Shown: positions 26,159 to 35,441 of the stretch, in pieces | How the letters are laid out: each line of letters starts with the position of its first letter | Numbering within the stretch: the stretch's first letter is position 1 | Source of the DNA: CBDFKQ01 sp965248855 | Lineage (GTDB): Bacteria; Bacteroidota; Bacteroidia; Cytophagales; 172606-1 | Length of the DNA stretch: 64,000 nt | Direction: 5' to 3' | NCBI GenBank assembly: GCA_965248855.1 | Contig: CBDFKQ010000021.1 | Location: 27,968-91,967 of the forward strand | Notes under the pieces: model-generated | Database searches by the model: none | What the model was told of the DNA's origin: nothing | Seen by the model: the letters and a program-made list of their open reading frames with translations, nothing else | Program-made: the position numbers and the translations under genes

Positions 26159-29100
26159 ATGAATAAGCTATACATGAAAATCTTTAGTGTTGTTACTTCA
26201 ATTTTAGCATTTACTTTTTATTCTGCTTTAGCGCAAAACGTTAGCATTTTAAGTCAACATGGCGATTTAAACAGAACAGGATGGAATAATAAGGAAAAAT
26301 CGCTTAATACACAAAATGTTACTTCCGCTTCATTTGGTAAATTACTGTCAATGAATGTCGATGACCAGATTTATGCCCAGCCTTTAGTTGTAGCGAATAT
26401 AAAAGTAAATGGCGGTTTACATAATGTAGTGATGGTTGCTACTGTAAATAACACAGTTTATGCTTTTGATGGCGATAAAGGAACCTTATATTGGTCCAAA
26501 AACTACACACCATCAGGGCAACGACCTTTGCTAAACAAAGATATGAATTCGGGGAATTATCATGATTTTAGTGGAAATATAGGAATTGTTGGAACCCCTG
26601 CGATAGATTCATTAAGTAATACAATGTATTTCGTAGCCAGAAGCGTAGATAGCCCTTCATCTAGTCCCGGAACCGGTAATTTTTACCAATACCTCCATGC
26701 CATAGATGTATCTACAGGAATTGAACGCAGTGGAAGCCCTGTACAAATAAAAGCCACTTATGCGGGTACAGGTGATGGAAATGTGAACGGAATAATTTCA
26801 TTTAATTCTCAAAAACAAAATCAACGTCCCGGACTCACAATAACTAACGGTATAGTATATATCGGATATGCCTCGCACGGCGATTGGGGTCCATATCATG
26901 GTTGGATTTTAGGTTATGATATTAATACTTTACAACAAAAAATTGTTTATAATACAACTCCCGATGGTTATAATGGCGGGATATGGATGAGTGGTGCAGC
27001 ACCTGCTGTGGATGTTAATGGAAATTTATACGTATCGGTAGGTAATGGTTCCATTGGAACAAGTGGAAATATATCCGATTTAAGAAACAGGTCGGAGAGT
27101 GCTTTAAAACTCACTCCAACCAATACAACTTTAAGTGTAAGCAGCTTTTTTACACCCAAAAACTTTCAGGATTTAGAGAATGCTGATCTTGATGTTGGAG
27201 CCACTCAAATTATGCTTGTTCCTAATTCAAATCTTGCAATTACAGGTTGTAAAGATGGAAGTATTTATATAATGGATAAAGATAATTTGGGAGGTTATAA
27301 TGCCTCATCAAATAATGTTGTGCAAACTATAAACTTAGGTTCGGGCAAATCTTTAAGATCTTCATTTTCTTATTACAAAGGTTCATCCAAAGAGTTTTTT
27401 TATACCTGGTCAGAAAATGCAGCTTTGAAAGCATTTCCATTTAATATCCAAACCGGTAAATTTGATGAATCAAAAGTAGTAATAGGGAGTGCACAAGGCC
27501 CTACAGGAAGTAATGGAAGTTTGCTTACAGTTTCATCAGACGGAAGTAAAGATGCCTCAGCAATTTTGTGGGCTTCTCACGCCATTGGAGATGCGAATCA
27601 ATCGGTCAGACCCGGAATATTAAGAGCATTTGATGCTAATGATGTAACTAAAGAGCTTTGGAATTCTAATCAAAATACCAAAGATGGAATTGGTAATTAT
27701 GCAAAATTTGTTTGTCCGACTGTAGCTAATGGAAAAGTGTACATGGCAACATTTTCCAACCAGCTAATAGTATATGGAGTAACGGATACTTCAGCAATTG
27801 TGACTTGCAGTGGAAATATCAACCTGGCATTAAATAAATCGGTAACAGCAAGTTCAACTGAAGCCAATACAACAAATTATCCGGCCAATTTAGTTGATGG
27901 TAATGCATCTACCAGATGGTCAAGTACACAAGGAATTGACCCTCAATGGATTTATATAGACTTAGGCGCCAGATATGATATTTGTAAAATTAATTTAACT
28001 TGGGAAGTAGCATTGGGAAAAGATTTTCAGATTCAGATTTCGGACGATGCTGCAAATTGGACTACAATTAAAACCATTACCGGCAATACATCCTTTTCAA
28101 ATTCAATACTTGTTAAAGGTACAGGCAGATATGTTCGTATGTATGGTACTGCAAGAGGATCTACCTATGGGTATTCAATATATGAATTCGAAGTATATGG
28201 AAATGCTTCCGTAAGTAGTTGTGCTACTCCGGTAAATTTATCGATAAGTGCTATTTCAAGAATCTCAGCTACATTAAATTGGACAAGTGTTTCAGGGGCT
28301 CAAAGTTATAATATACAGTACAAAACCGTAAATGAATCTTCTTTTACGTCGACAACCTCAACAACAAATTCATTGATTTTAAATAATTTAAGTTGTGGAC
28401 TTGATTATTTATTTAAAATCCAGGCTGTGTGCAGTTCAACATCTTTAAGTAGTTTTTCAGAAAATAAAGCTTTTAGTACCTTAGTTTGTGATACAAGCTG
28501 TGGTTTTTTACCCACCAGATGGTTAACTCAAGATGTTGGAATAGTGGGGAAAACAGGTTCAGCATGTTATAATAAAAGTGTTTTTCGCTTACAATCATCA
28601 GGGAAAGATATTTGGGATAAAGCTGATGGTTTTAGAATTGCATATAAAGTTTTTAATGGCGATGGTAATATTATTGCAAGAGTTGACAGCCTTGATAATG
28701 TTAATCCATGGAATAAAGCAGGTGTAATGTTTAGAGAAACACTGGATTCAACATCCCGAAATGCTTTTATGGCGATCACAGGCGGAAATGGTGCTACTTT
28801 TCAGTATAGAAATAATACTTCCGGGCTTAGTAACTTCTCTAATATTACGGGCATTACAGCTCCATATTGGGTAAAAGCAGTTAAAAAAGGAACTTCATAT
28901 TCCGGATATATATCCCAAGATAGCCTTACTTGGAAACAAGTTGGTAAAACAGTTGATTTAGGATTTGGCAGTGGCGCCATTATAGCGGGTATCGCTCTCA
29001 CAAGCCATAATAATTCCAAGCTTTCAAAGGCGGTATTCAGTAAAGTTCCGATTATTTTAAGTGCAGATACAACGGGCGGTACTAATACACCCCCTCCATC

Positions 29101-29848
29101 AACAAGCTTTTCAGGTTATTATAAACTTACAGTCAAACACAGTGGTAAGGTTTTAGATGTTAATCAAGCTTCAACATTAGATGGTGCCCTTGTTCAGCAA
29201 TGGACAGATAATGGAACCAATGCTCAAAAGTGGTTGATAGAAGGTGTTGGTGGTGGTTATTATAGCTTAAAAGCCAAATGCAGTGGCAAAGCACTTGATG
29301 TAACCGGCGGGTCGGCTGCTATAGCTAATGGTGCTCAGCTTCAACAATGGACATATAGTGGAGATGATAACCAAAAATGGAAAATAGATAGTGTTGAAAG
29401 CGGTTACTATAAACTTACAGCCAAACACAGTGGTAAATGCTTAGATATAGCGGGGGGCTTAAGCGCAACAGGCGATGGAGCTTTGGCTCATCAATGGGAT
29501 TACTTGGGAGCAGATAACCAAAAATGGGCTCTTACCTTTGTCTCAGCGACGGGAGCAAGGGAAGCAGAAGCAAAAGGAAAGAAAGTTGAAAACACGGAAC
29601 CTTTTTTTAACAACTTTAATGTTTATCCAAACCCTGCTTTCAATTTAATCACAATTGAATCTGATTTTAAAATAAGTGGAGAAATTCAAATGTTTAACAG
29701 TTTAGGGAAACAATATAAATCTCCAATAATTATAAAAGAATCAAATAAAGTAATTATAAACGTAGAAGTATTAAAAGAAGGAATATACGTGCTTAGAATA
29801 CCAATGCAAGGAAAAGTAATATCGAAAACTATAGTTATTGTGAAGTAG
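26159..29848 (+). CDS. Large secreted multidomain protein: propeller, F5/8C, FN3, DUF1349-like, ricin lectin, T9SS signal
   Basis: The 1229-residue product has a signal peptide (1-25, ending LAQ). A PQQ-type beta-propeller follows at about 30-545 (DGDKGTLYW, ILGYDINTLQ and similar blade motifs). A discoidin/F5/8C carbohydrate-binding module is at about 554-680 (NLALNKSVTASS, LVDGNASTRWSS). A fibronectin III domain is at about 690-774, and a DUF1349-like jelly-roll at about 780-967 (NPWNKAGVMFRE). A three-fold ricin B lectin lies at about 984-1124, with QQW, QQW and HQW motifs each followed by QKW. A T9SS type A sorting domain is at about 1150-1229 (VYPNPAFN). It is predicted to be secreted and cell-surface attached, binding and perhaps acting on polysaccharide. 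No catalytic residues are recognised. It is a monocistronic gene with a downstream terminator. Confidence 0.85.
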   Translation: MNKLYMKIFSVVTSILAFTFYSALAQNVSILSQHGDLNRTGWNNKEKSLNTQNVTSASFGKLLSMNVDDQIYAQPLVVANIKVNGGLHNVVMVATVNNTVYAFDGDKGTLYWSKNYTPSGQRPLLNKDMNSGNYHDFSGNIGIVGTPAIDSLSNTMYFVARSVDSPSSSPGTGNFYQYLHAIDVSTGIERSGSPVQIKATYAGTGDGNVNGIISFNSQKQNQRPGLTITNGIVYIGYASHGDWGPYHGWILGYDINTLQQKIVYNTTPDGYNGGIWMSGAAPAVDVNGNLYVSVGNGSIGTSGNISDLRNRSESALKLTPTNTTLSVSSFFTPKNFQDLENADLDVGATQIMLVPNSNLAITGCKDGSIYIMDKDNLGGYNASSNNVVQTINLGSGKSLRSSFSYYKGSSKEFFYTWSENAALKAFPFNIQTGKFDESKVVIGSAQGPTGSNGSLLTVSSDGSKDASAILWASHAIGDANQSVRPGILRAFDANDVTKELWNSNQNTKDGIGNYAKFVCPTVANGKVYMATFSNQLIVYGVTDTSAIVTCSGNINLALNKSVTASSTEANTTNYPANLVDGNASTRWSSTQGIDPQWIYIDLGARYDICKINLTWEVALGKDFQIQISDDAANWTTIKTITGNTSFSNSILVKGTGRYVRMYGTARGSTYGYSIYEFEVYGNASVSSCATPVNLSISAISRISATLNWTSVSGAQSYNIQYKTVNESSFTSTTSTTNSLILNNLSCGLDYLFKIQAVCSSTSLSSFSENKAFSTLVCDTSCGFLPTRWLTQDVGIVGKTGSACYNKSVFRLQSSGKDIWDKADGFRIAYKVFNGDGNIIARVDSLDNVNPWNKAGVMFRETLDSTSRNAFMAITGGNGATFQYRNNTSGLSNFSNITGITAPYWVKAVKKGTSYSGYISQDSLTWKQVGKTVDLGFGSGAIIAGIALTSHNNSKLSKAVFSKVPIILSADTTGGTNTPPPSTSFSGYYKLTVKHSGKVLDVNQASTLDGALVQQWTDNGTNAQKWLIEGVGGGYYSLKAKCSGKALDVTGGSAAIANGAQLQQWTYSGDDNQKWKIDSVESGYYKLTAKHSGKCLDIAGGLSATGDGALAHQWDYLGADNQKWALTFVSATGAREAEAKGKKVENTEPFFNNFNVYPNPAFNLITIESDFKISGEIQMFNSLGKQYKSPIIIKESNKVIINVEVLKEGIYVLRIPMQGKVISKTIVIVK

Positions 29849-29880
29849 AGTAAAGATTATTAATTAATTTCATACGTAAT

Positions 29881-29916
29881 AAAAAAAAGGAATCCATTAT
29901 AGATTCCTTTTTTTTT
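29881..29916. terminator. Bidirectional intrinsic terminator
   Basis: A 14-bp perfect inverted repeat AAAAAAAAGGAATC (29881-29894) / GATTCCTTTTTTTT (29902-29915) with a 7-base loop lies between the convergent secreted-protein and GT39 genes. A- and T-tracts on both sides let it serve both genes. Confidence 0.9.
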
Positions 29917-29951
29917 ATTGATTTTAATAATCAGATTATTTAGATTATAAT

Positions 29952-31595
29952 TTATTTACTGATTTTTATTAAATATCTTTTTTCAGTTTGTGCCAAACGA
30001 GTATTAGGGTTAAGGAAATCCGGAGATAAAGTAGAAATATGAAAGTGATTATATTCTTTTATAATTGAAACAGAAGTTGATAAATTCTGAATTTCATCTT
30101 TCCCTACCTGATTTGTATAAATAAAATAATTACCGGGTTTAAAATTGTTAAACTCCGGTAAATTTAAACACGGTACTATTTTAAAACTATAAAAATCAAG
30201 CGAAGGCATATATTCCTTATACCAAAAGAAATTATTTTTATCTGTTTCGGAAAGTGTTTGAATATATTTTGCTGCCAGAGACTCAGATTGAAAATTATTA
30301 AAAAGATAAGGATAAACATAAATATTTATAATAAAATTTATGCCTGCCATGGCAACCACTGAGGAAATGATTAATTTATTAAAGCGGTATTTATTAAAAA
30401 AAAGATAAATACTAAATCCCGATAAAAGTAAATACCATATCCAAATGAAAATATTTTGACAGGGAAAAATAATTGAAATAAATAAAAAACCAATTGCGAA
30501 CAAAACAAGGTTTATAAAGCCCTGAATATAAATCCAAAATGATTTAATATTATTTTCAAATATTAAAATTTTATTAACCAAAAAAGTTGCCGTTATTATT
30601 GAGGCTACCGGAAAAACAACATAGATATAGTGGTTTAATTGATAATGAGATGTGGATAAAGCAATAAAGGGCAAAATAAAGCCGCCAATTGTTATAGCTT
30701 CTTCATTCAAAGCCAATTTAACCTTTTGTAAAATAATTTTCTTTAATTTATAAAATAAGGCGGCAAGAAAAAATAATGACCATGGAAGGAATGCCCACAA
30801 AAAAGTATGATATAAGAAAAAAGGATCAGGATTGTTATCCCATGAACTTTCACCAGTTAGCCGGCCAAAGCTCTGTGTCCAAAAAAAGAATCTTAAACCT
30901 TTTGTTCCATATTGATTATATAAGCCCAGGCACATCGGAAAAAGAACAATACCTGTAATTATAATTCCAATTATCCACTCCCATCTTAAAAATTGTTTCC
31001 AATCTCGTTTTAATATAAAGTGAGTAGAAAATGCCAATCCGGGTATCATTAATCCCAGCATTCCTTTTGAAAGCATAGATAGACCTATAAAAATAAATCC
31101 AAGTATTAAATTGTGAAATTTTCGTTTTTCTATAAACTCTGCAATTTGCCATAATGATGTGATTACGCAATTTGTTAACAAATTATCAGTTCGAACATCG
31201 TGATTAAATAAAAAATAAGCTTCTGTAGATGCAAGTAAAAGAGAAGCGACGTAGGCTGTTTTATGAGAGTAATAAATTTTTGCAAACCTGAATGTTGAAT
31301 AAATCCCTAAAATACTTGCCAAAAAAGACGGCAAACGATATGCGAATGCAGAAACTCCTAAAATTTTGTATGAAATAGCAGAAAGCCAAAAAACCAATGG
31401 CGGCTTATCCAAATAATTGTCATTTCTGTCAAAAATTTGCAACCAACTGTTTGTATCAAACATTTGCCGAGCCATAGTGGCATATTGAGCTTCGTCAATA
31501 TCTAATACATCCATAAAAAGTCCGGCAAAATAAACGGCAAATATTAATAAAAAGGGGAGGTATTTATTATATTTATTTGAAATAGAAAAAGTCAT
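29952..31595 (-). CDS. GT39/ArnT-like lipid-linked sugar glycosyltransferase
   Basis: This is an integral membrane glycosyltransferase of the dolichyl-phosphate-mannose/ArnT type (GT-C fold). The 547-residue protein has about 11-12 spans. The first external loop carries DIDEAQYA (about 32-39) with the conserved acidic pair of GT-C enzymes, followed by LDKPPLVFW, a hallmark of the ArnT/PMT-like group. A soluble C-terminal part of about 100 residues follows. It probably transfers a sugar from a polyprenyl phosphate onto lipid A, glycan or protein, but donor and acceptor are unknown. It is 6 bases from the HsdR_N-like gene on the same strand. Confidence 0.87.
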   Translation of the reverse strand: MTFSISNKYNKYLPFLLIFAVYFAGLFMDVLDIDEAQYATMARQMFDTNSWLQIFDRNDNYLDKPPLVFWLSAISYKILGVSAFAYRLPSFLASILGIYSTFRFAKIYYSHKTAYVASLLLASTEAYFLFNHDVRTDNLLTNCVITSLWQIAEFIEKRKFHNLILGFIFIGLSMLSKGMLGLMIPGLAFSTHFILKRDWKQFLRWEWIIGIIITGIVLFPMCLGLYNQYGTKGLRFFFWTQSFGRLTGESSWDNNPDPFFLYHTFLWAFLPWSLFFLAALFYKLKKIILQKVKLALNEEAITIGGFILPFIALSTSHYQLNHYIYVVFPVASIITATFLVNKILIFENNIKSFWIYIQGFINLVLFAIGFLFISIIFPCQNIFIWIWYLLLSGFSIYLFFNKYRFNKLIISSVVAMAGINFIINIYVYPYLFNNFQSESLAAKYIQTLSETDKNNFFWYKEYMPSLDFYSFKIVPCLNLPEFNNFKPGNYFIYTNQVGKDEIQNLSTSVSIIKEYNHFHISTLSPDFLNPNTRLAQTEKRYLIKISK

Positions 31596-31601
31596 ATAAA
31601 T

Positions 31602-32048
31602 TTAATTTTCAAAAATTGGTAATGTTTCTAATTTTTCAATCCTTCTTTCCTGTAGAAATATTTTGTAACAAAATATTTCTAAGCCATTAGTGATGAGTAA
31701 ATATGGTGCTTTTAAAATATAATTGTATTGAGCGGCCTGATCAACCGTGTTTTGTGTTAAAATTATATCTGCTGCTTTACATTCGATAGTAATAAAAGGA
31801 TTTCCGCTTTTATCATAAACTACAATATCCGTTCTTTTAAGCAATCCATTATATAACAAACCACGTTCAATCCGGATTAAAGTTTTAGGATATTGATGTT
31901 CGTTAATCAAATAATGGATAAAATGTTGTCGAACCCATTCTTCGGGTGTTAAAAATATATATTTCTTTCGCAAAAAATCGAAAATATATAATTTACCATT
32001 TAATTTTTTGATTTTATATTGAAAAGGGGGAAGGTTTAATTGAATCAT
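31602..32048 (-). CDS. HsdR N-terminal-domain-like nuclease-fold protein
   Basis: This stand-alone 148-residue protein is related to the N-terminal (PD-(D/E)XK) domain of type I restriction HsdR subunits and is common in Bacteroidetes without a restriction system. The motif region TDIVVYDKSGNPFITIECKAA holds Asp, then Glu-x-Lys (ECK), the nuclease-fold signature. No motor domain, HsdM or HsdS genes are nearby. ATG at 32046-32048 (MIQLNLPPFQYKIKK) is preferred over a TTG at 32102. It is 6 bases upstream of the GT39 gene. The role is unknown, and I would not call this a restriction system. Confidence 0.78.
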   Translation of the reverse strand: MIQLNLPPFQYKIKKLNGKLYIFDFLRKKYIFLTPEEWVRQHFIHYLINEHQYPKTLIRIERGLLYNGLLKRTDIVVYDKSGNPFITIECKAADIILTQNTVDQAAQYNYILKAPYLLITNGLEIFCYKIFLQERRIEKLETLPIFEN

Positions 32049-32115
32049 TGATCCAAAAATAGTATTAACTTTTATTAAAAATAAATAAACAACAGGAATC
32101 AAGAGAGTGACTTTA

Positions 32116-32490
32116 TTATTTATTTTTCTCTTTAATGATATTTTCTTCTATTTTAAACTTCACTATTTTAGTGATAAGTTCACAGGGTAACGGTTCGTTT
32201 AAAGGAAACTGAACAGAGCCTTTTCCATTTTTATAAATGATTATTTCTTCTTTAAATTTTTTTATTCCCGAGGCAGTCGGATAAAATCCAATATGATTTT
32301 TATATCCGGCGAAGTAAACAAGCATACCCTTGTATTTATAAGCCGGCATTTGATAACTAATTACTTCTTCAGCTTCCGGGGCAGCTCGTGTAATCATTAA
32401 TCGTATTTGATTTAACATCTTCCGTGTTTCGTCAGGGAACCCGGCTATATAATCATCTACATTTTTTATTTCATTTTGTTTAGATTCCAT
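32116..32490 (-). CDS. DUF1801 (YdhG-like) small protein
   Basis: The 124-residue product fits the DUF1801 family: VDDYIAGFPDETRKMLNQIR, then AAPEAEEVISYQMPAYKYKG, FAGYKNHIGFYP, and the ending SVQFPLNEPLPCELI. Members are small alpha/beta proteins of unclear function, and one characterised relative is described as an iron chaperone. The start is the ATG at 32488-32490. It is followed by the HsdR_N-like gene after 67 bases on the same strand, and the pair has no clear functional link. Confidence 0.85.
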   Translation of the reverse strand: MESKQNEIKNVDDYIAGFPDETRKMLNQIRLMITRAAPEAEEVISYQMPAYKYKGMLVYFAGYKNHIGFYPTASGIKKFKEEIIIYKNGKGSVQFPLNEPLPCELITKIVKFKIEENIIKEKNK

Positions 32491-33064
32491 TTTTTAATTA
32501 TGATTTACTTTAACGACTGATGTTAACACAAAACATTTAAAGCGAACGATCATATAAAATTGACTTATTTTTTTTTTTATTTTTAACTTTCAAAATAAAA
32601 AAATAAATAAATATTGGGGGCTTGCCTGCGAGCCGGGCTTTACGTTCCAATCTTTTTGTTTGTACCTCATAAAAAGGATTTCCACTTCAATCCCTAATCC
32701 AAAAAAAATAAATAACAATACTGATAATTAAAATTAATTTTTATTTATCAGTATTTAAATATTAACGTAGTTTAGTTAGGTAAAAAATTATTGTATTTGA
32801 AAAAACGTGCAGATTTTTTACAATTAAAATTATCAAAATATCAATATTGATAAAACGATATTTAAATTTCAAATAATTATCTTAAAAAGGATTTTTATTT
32901 TAAAAAGAAAGATACTTGTAAGGAAACATAAGTGAAAAAAAAGATACTATAAAAATTATAATATCATAACTTAACGACATTGATATCAATATATTAATAA
33001 TTGATATCAATGTTCACATAACCTTAAATATTCATTTATTTTTAACGTTTTTAAAAAGATAATT
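32491..33064. other. Long spacer with a dispersed repeat copy and AT palindromes
   Basis: 574 bases between the DUF5683 and DUF1801 genes. Besides repeat copy B (32610-32691), it holds a 14-base palindrome TATCAATATTGATA (32839-32852). It also holds a 14-bp inverted repeat ACATTGATATCAAT (32977-32990) / ATTGATATCAATGT (33000-33013), each arm of which contains the palindrome ATTGATATCAAT. None has a T-run that would make a clear terminator. Possible roles are protein binding sites near the parAB region. I found no parS consensus. Confidence 0.45.
32610..32691. repeat. Dispersed intergenic repeat, copy B
   Basis: It aligns without gaps to 20081-20162 (57 of 82 identical). It appears to contain two related sub-units, GGCTTTACGTTCCAATC and GGATTTCCACTTCAATC, in direct order, separated by a T-rich/A-rich hairpin (AATCTTTTT with AAAAAGGATT). 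It lies in a non-coding spacer. Confidence 0.6.
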
Positions 33065-33679
33065 TCATTTAAAAGAAATTTGCAAACCCATACCAACTGT
33101 AGCAATGGTTGAGGCACCGGGGGAAGTGATTATAGGCTTAAATCGCATTGAAATATCATCGCTCAAATCAAAAGTTCTTAAGTGCGCAAAAACATTTGCA
33201 TCTACAATTGTTAATGCATAAAAAGCAGCACTCATTATTATACTTAAATCCCGATATCGTCGAAATTGATTTACATTAACTTTTATATTGTTTCTAACTG
33301 CATCAACATCATGACCTTGAAAACTTGCGGGAAAAGAAAGAGGCACTACACCGGGGTTTCTATTCAATTCAGTCAATAAATCATTATAATATAAGTATTG
33401 GCTATTATTCGATGAAATAAAATATGCAAAAATACCAACACCGGCATAAACTAATGGTGCTTTCCAATATTGCTTATTATACAATTGCCCGGTGCCCGGT
33501 AACAATGCTGCATAAAGGGTTGCTCTGTAAGGCGAACGTTTATTAAGTATTTTTACAGTAGGTAAAGAATCTAAATTTACAACTTTTGCCTTTCCATTAC
33601 TTTGCAAAGAATCTGTTTGAGAGAAACTTAAAAGTGAAAAAAAGATAAAAGTAAGTGTAAATCCTAAGCGTAAAAACAT
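33065..33679 (-). CDS. DUF5683 membrane protein
   Basis: The 204-residue product has a signal peptide (1-20, ending SFSQ). A DUF5683-like body follows, with SPYRATLYAALLPGTGQLYNKQYW and the hydrophobic segment APLVYAGVGIFAYFI, then a second hydrophobic helix. This family sits next to parB in many Bacteroidetes, as here (stop codon of parB 6 bases away, same strand). Its function is unknown. The P-G-x-GQ-Y-N turn is the most conserved part. It probably resides in the cell envelope. Confidence 0.82.
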   Translation of the reverse strand: MFLRLGFTLTFIFFSLLSFSQTDSLQSNGKAKVVNLDSLPTVKILNKRSPYRATLYAALLPGTGQLYNKQYWKAPLVYAGVGIFAYFISSNNSQYLYYNDLLTELNRNPGVVPLSFPASFQGHDVDAVRNNIKVNVNQFRRYRDLSIIMSAAFYALTIVDANVFAHLRTFDLSDDISMRFKPIITSPGASTIATVGMGLQISFK

Positions 33680-33684
33680 ATTTT

Positions 33685-34599
33685 TTAAATATTAATCAAT
33701 TCCAATATCCTGTTCAAATCTTCTTCCGATATAAATGGAATTTTAATTTCACCTTTATTTTTATCCGAACTTTTTACTTCTACTTTTGTGCCAAAGTGTG
33801 AACTTAGTTTTGATTGTAATTGAACTATTTCAAATTTAGGAGTGGGCTTAGTGTCAAATTTTTTATCAATTATTTGGCTGCCGATAGTTCTTACTAATTC
33901 TTCAACCTTTCTTACAGAAAGATCTTCATTAATAATTTTTTTATAAACTAAAAGCTTGTTTTCGGGGTTTTCAACATTAATCAATGCTCTTGCATGCCCC
34001 ATTGATATTTTATTATCTCTTATACCAACTTGAATTTCGGGTGGTAATTTCAATAATCGAATATAATTGTTAACAGTTGACCTGTTTTTTCCAACTCGGT
34101 CACCAAGTTCTTCTTGCTTTAAACTGCATTCTGATATTAAGCGTTGATAGCTCAATGCTATTTCTATTGCATTTAAGTTTTCCCTTTGTATATTTTCAAT
34201 TAAAGCCATTTCCAACATTTGTTGATCATTAGCCAGGCGGATATATGCAGGAATTTTAGTTAAGCCGGCAAGTTTTGAAGCCTGTAACCTTCTTTCACCG
34301 GAAATTAACTGGAATTGATCTTTATTAAGTTGGCGTACTGTAATCGGTTGAATTATACCCTGAACCCTTATGGATTCAGCCAGTTCTTCTAAAGCTTCCT
34401 TTTCAAAATCAAGTCGTGGTTGAAATGGATTAACTTCTATACTGTTAATATCAATTTCATTAATTGAATTTATTATTTGAATTTCAGGTTTTTTTTCTTC
34501 ACTCATTGCTTCAGAATCATGCAATAATGCACCCAATCCTCTACCCAATGCATTTCTTTTTTTAGTTACTTTATTTTCCATTTTTTGGTTTTCAACCAT
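33685..34599 (-). CDS. parB: Chromosome partitioning protein ParB
   Basis: This CTP-dependent DNA clamp loads at parS sites and organises the origin region for segregation. The 304-residue protein has an N-terminal ParA-interacting stretch (RNALGRGLGALL) and the ParB/Srx CTPase domain with ISGERRLQASKLAGL and NIQRENLNAIE. The helix-turn-helix follows (LKQEELGDRVGKNRSTVNNYIRLL), and the C-terminal dimerisation part completes it. M1 (34597-34599) or M7 (34579-34581) could be the start, and M7 lies closer to the conserved region. It is transcribed after parA with a 23-base gap. No parS match was found in the window. Confidence 0.95.
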   Translation of the reverse strand: MVENQKMENKVTKKRNALGRGLGALLHDSEAMSEEKKPEIQIINSINEIDINSIEVNPFQPRLDFEKEALEELAESIRVQGIIQPITVRQLNKDQFQLISGERRLQASKLAGLTKIPAYIRLANDQQMLEMALIENIQRENLNAIEIALSYQRLISECSLKQEELGDRVGKNRSTVNNYIRLLKLPPEIQVGIRDNKISMGHARALINVENPENKLLVYKKIINEDLSVRKVEELVRTIGSQIIDKKFDTKPTPKFEIVQLQSKLSSHFGTKVEVKSSDKNKGEIKIPFISEEDLNRILELINI

Positions 34600-34622
34600 T
34601 TAATTATTTTTCTAAATTAATA

Positions 34623-35402
34623 TCATGCCGGGCTACCCATTCCATTTTTTACCAATACTTCTCTGGCTAAATTCAAATAGCTTAAAGCTCCTTTACTTTC
34701 TGCGTCATGCGATATGGCAGGCAAACCAAAACTTGGTGCTTCGGATAGCCGAATATTTCTGGGAATAATTGTTTGAAAAACCAAATCCTTAAAATGGGTA
34801 GTAACTTCTTCAACAACCTGATTTGATAGCCTTACACGCAAATCGTACATTGTTAAAAGTATTCCTTCAATTTCTAATGCAACATTTAAACGTGATTGTA
34901 TAATTTTTATAGTATTTAAAAGTTTACCTAATCCTTCAAGGGCAAAATATTCACATTGAACAGGTATGATAACAGAATCGGCTGCTACAAGGCTATTAAT
35001 AGTTATTAATCCTAAAGAAGGAGAACAATCAATGATTATAAAATCATATTCATCCTTCAAATGCTTTAGCACTTCCCTCATTTTTTCTTCTCTGTTATCC
35101 AAATTTATCATTTCAATTTCAGCTCCAACCAAATCAATATGAGAGGGAATAATATCCAGAAAAGGTAAATCGGAATGAATAATTATATCTTTGGCAGAAA
35201 CACCTTCTACCATACACTCATAAATACTTTCTTCAACTTCTTTAGGATTATAACCAAGGCCTGAGGTAGAGTTGGCTTGAGGATCGGCATCAACAATTAA
35301 AGTTTTGTGTTCCAATGCAGCAAGACTCGCGGCAAGATTAATCGTAGTAGTTGTTTTACCAACACCACCTTTTTGATTAGCGATTGCTATAATTTTCCCC
35401 AT
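34623..35402 (-). CDS. parA: Chromosome partitioning ATPase ParA
   Basis: This Walker-type ATPase binds DNA non-specifically and drives ParB-parS movement. The 259 residues begin MGKIIAIANQKGGVGKTTTTINLA, with the deviant Walker A KGGVGKTT, then the switch-I Asp in VDADPQANST, and Walker B IIIDCSPSLG. The size, with no N-terminal HTH, marks it as a chromosomal (Soj-like) ParA rather than a large plasmid ParA. A TTG at 35441 would add 13 residues, but ATG at 35400-35402 fits the family start. It is the first gene of parA-parB-DUF5683. Confidence 0.95.
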   Translation of the reverse strand: MGKIIAIANQKGGVGKTTTTINLAASLAALEHKTLIVDADPQANSTSGLGYNPKEVEESIYECMVEGVSAKDIIIHSDLPFLDIIPSHIDLVGAEIEMINLDNREEKMREVLKHLKDEYDFIIIDCSPSLGLITINSLVAADSVIIPVQCEYFALEGLGKLLNTIKIIQSRLNVALEIEGILLTMYDLRVRLSNQVVEEVTTHFKDLVFQTIIPRNIRLSEAPSFGLPAISHDAESKGALSYLNLAREVLVKNGMGSPA

Positions 35403-35441
35403 TTTTTTAAGATTTGTGAAATTAGATTTTTCTGCTGTCAA

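Noticed and set aside
31602..32048. Type I restriction system suggested by the HsdR N-terminal-like domain
   Set aside because: There is no motor domain, methylase or specificity gene; stand-alone copies are common in the phylum.
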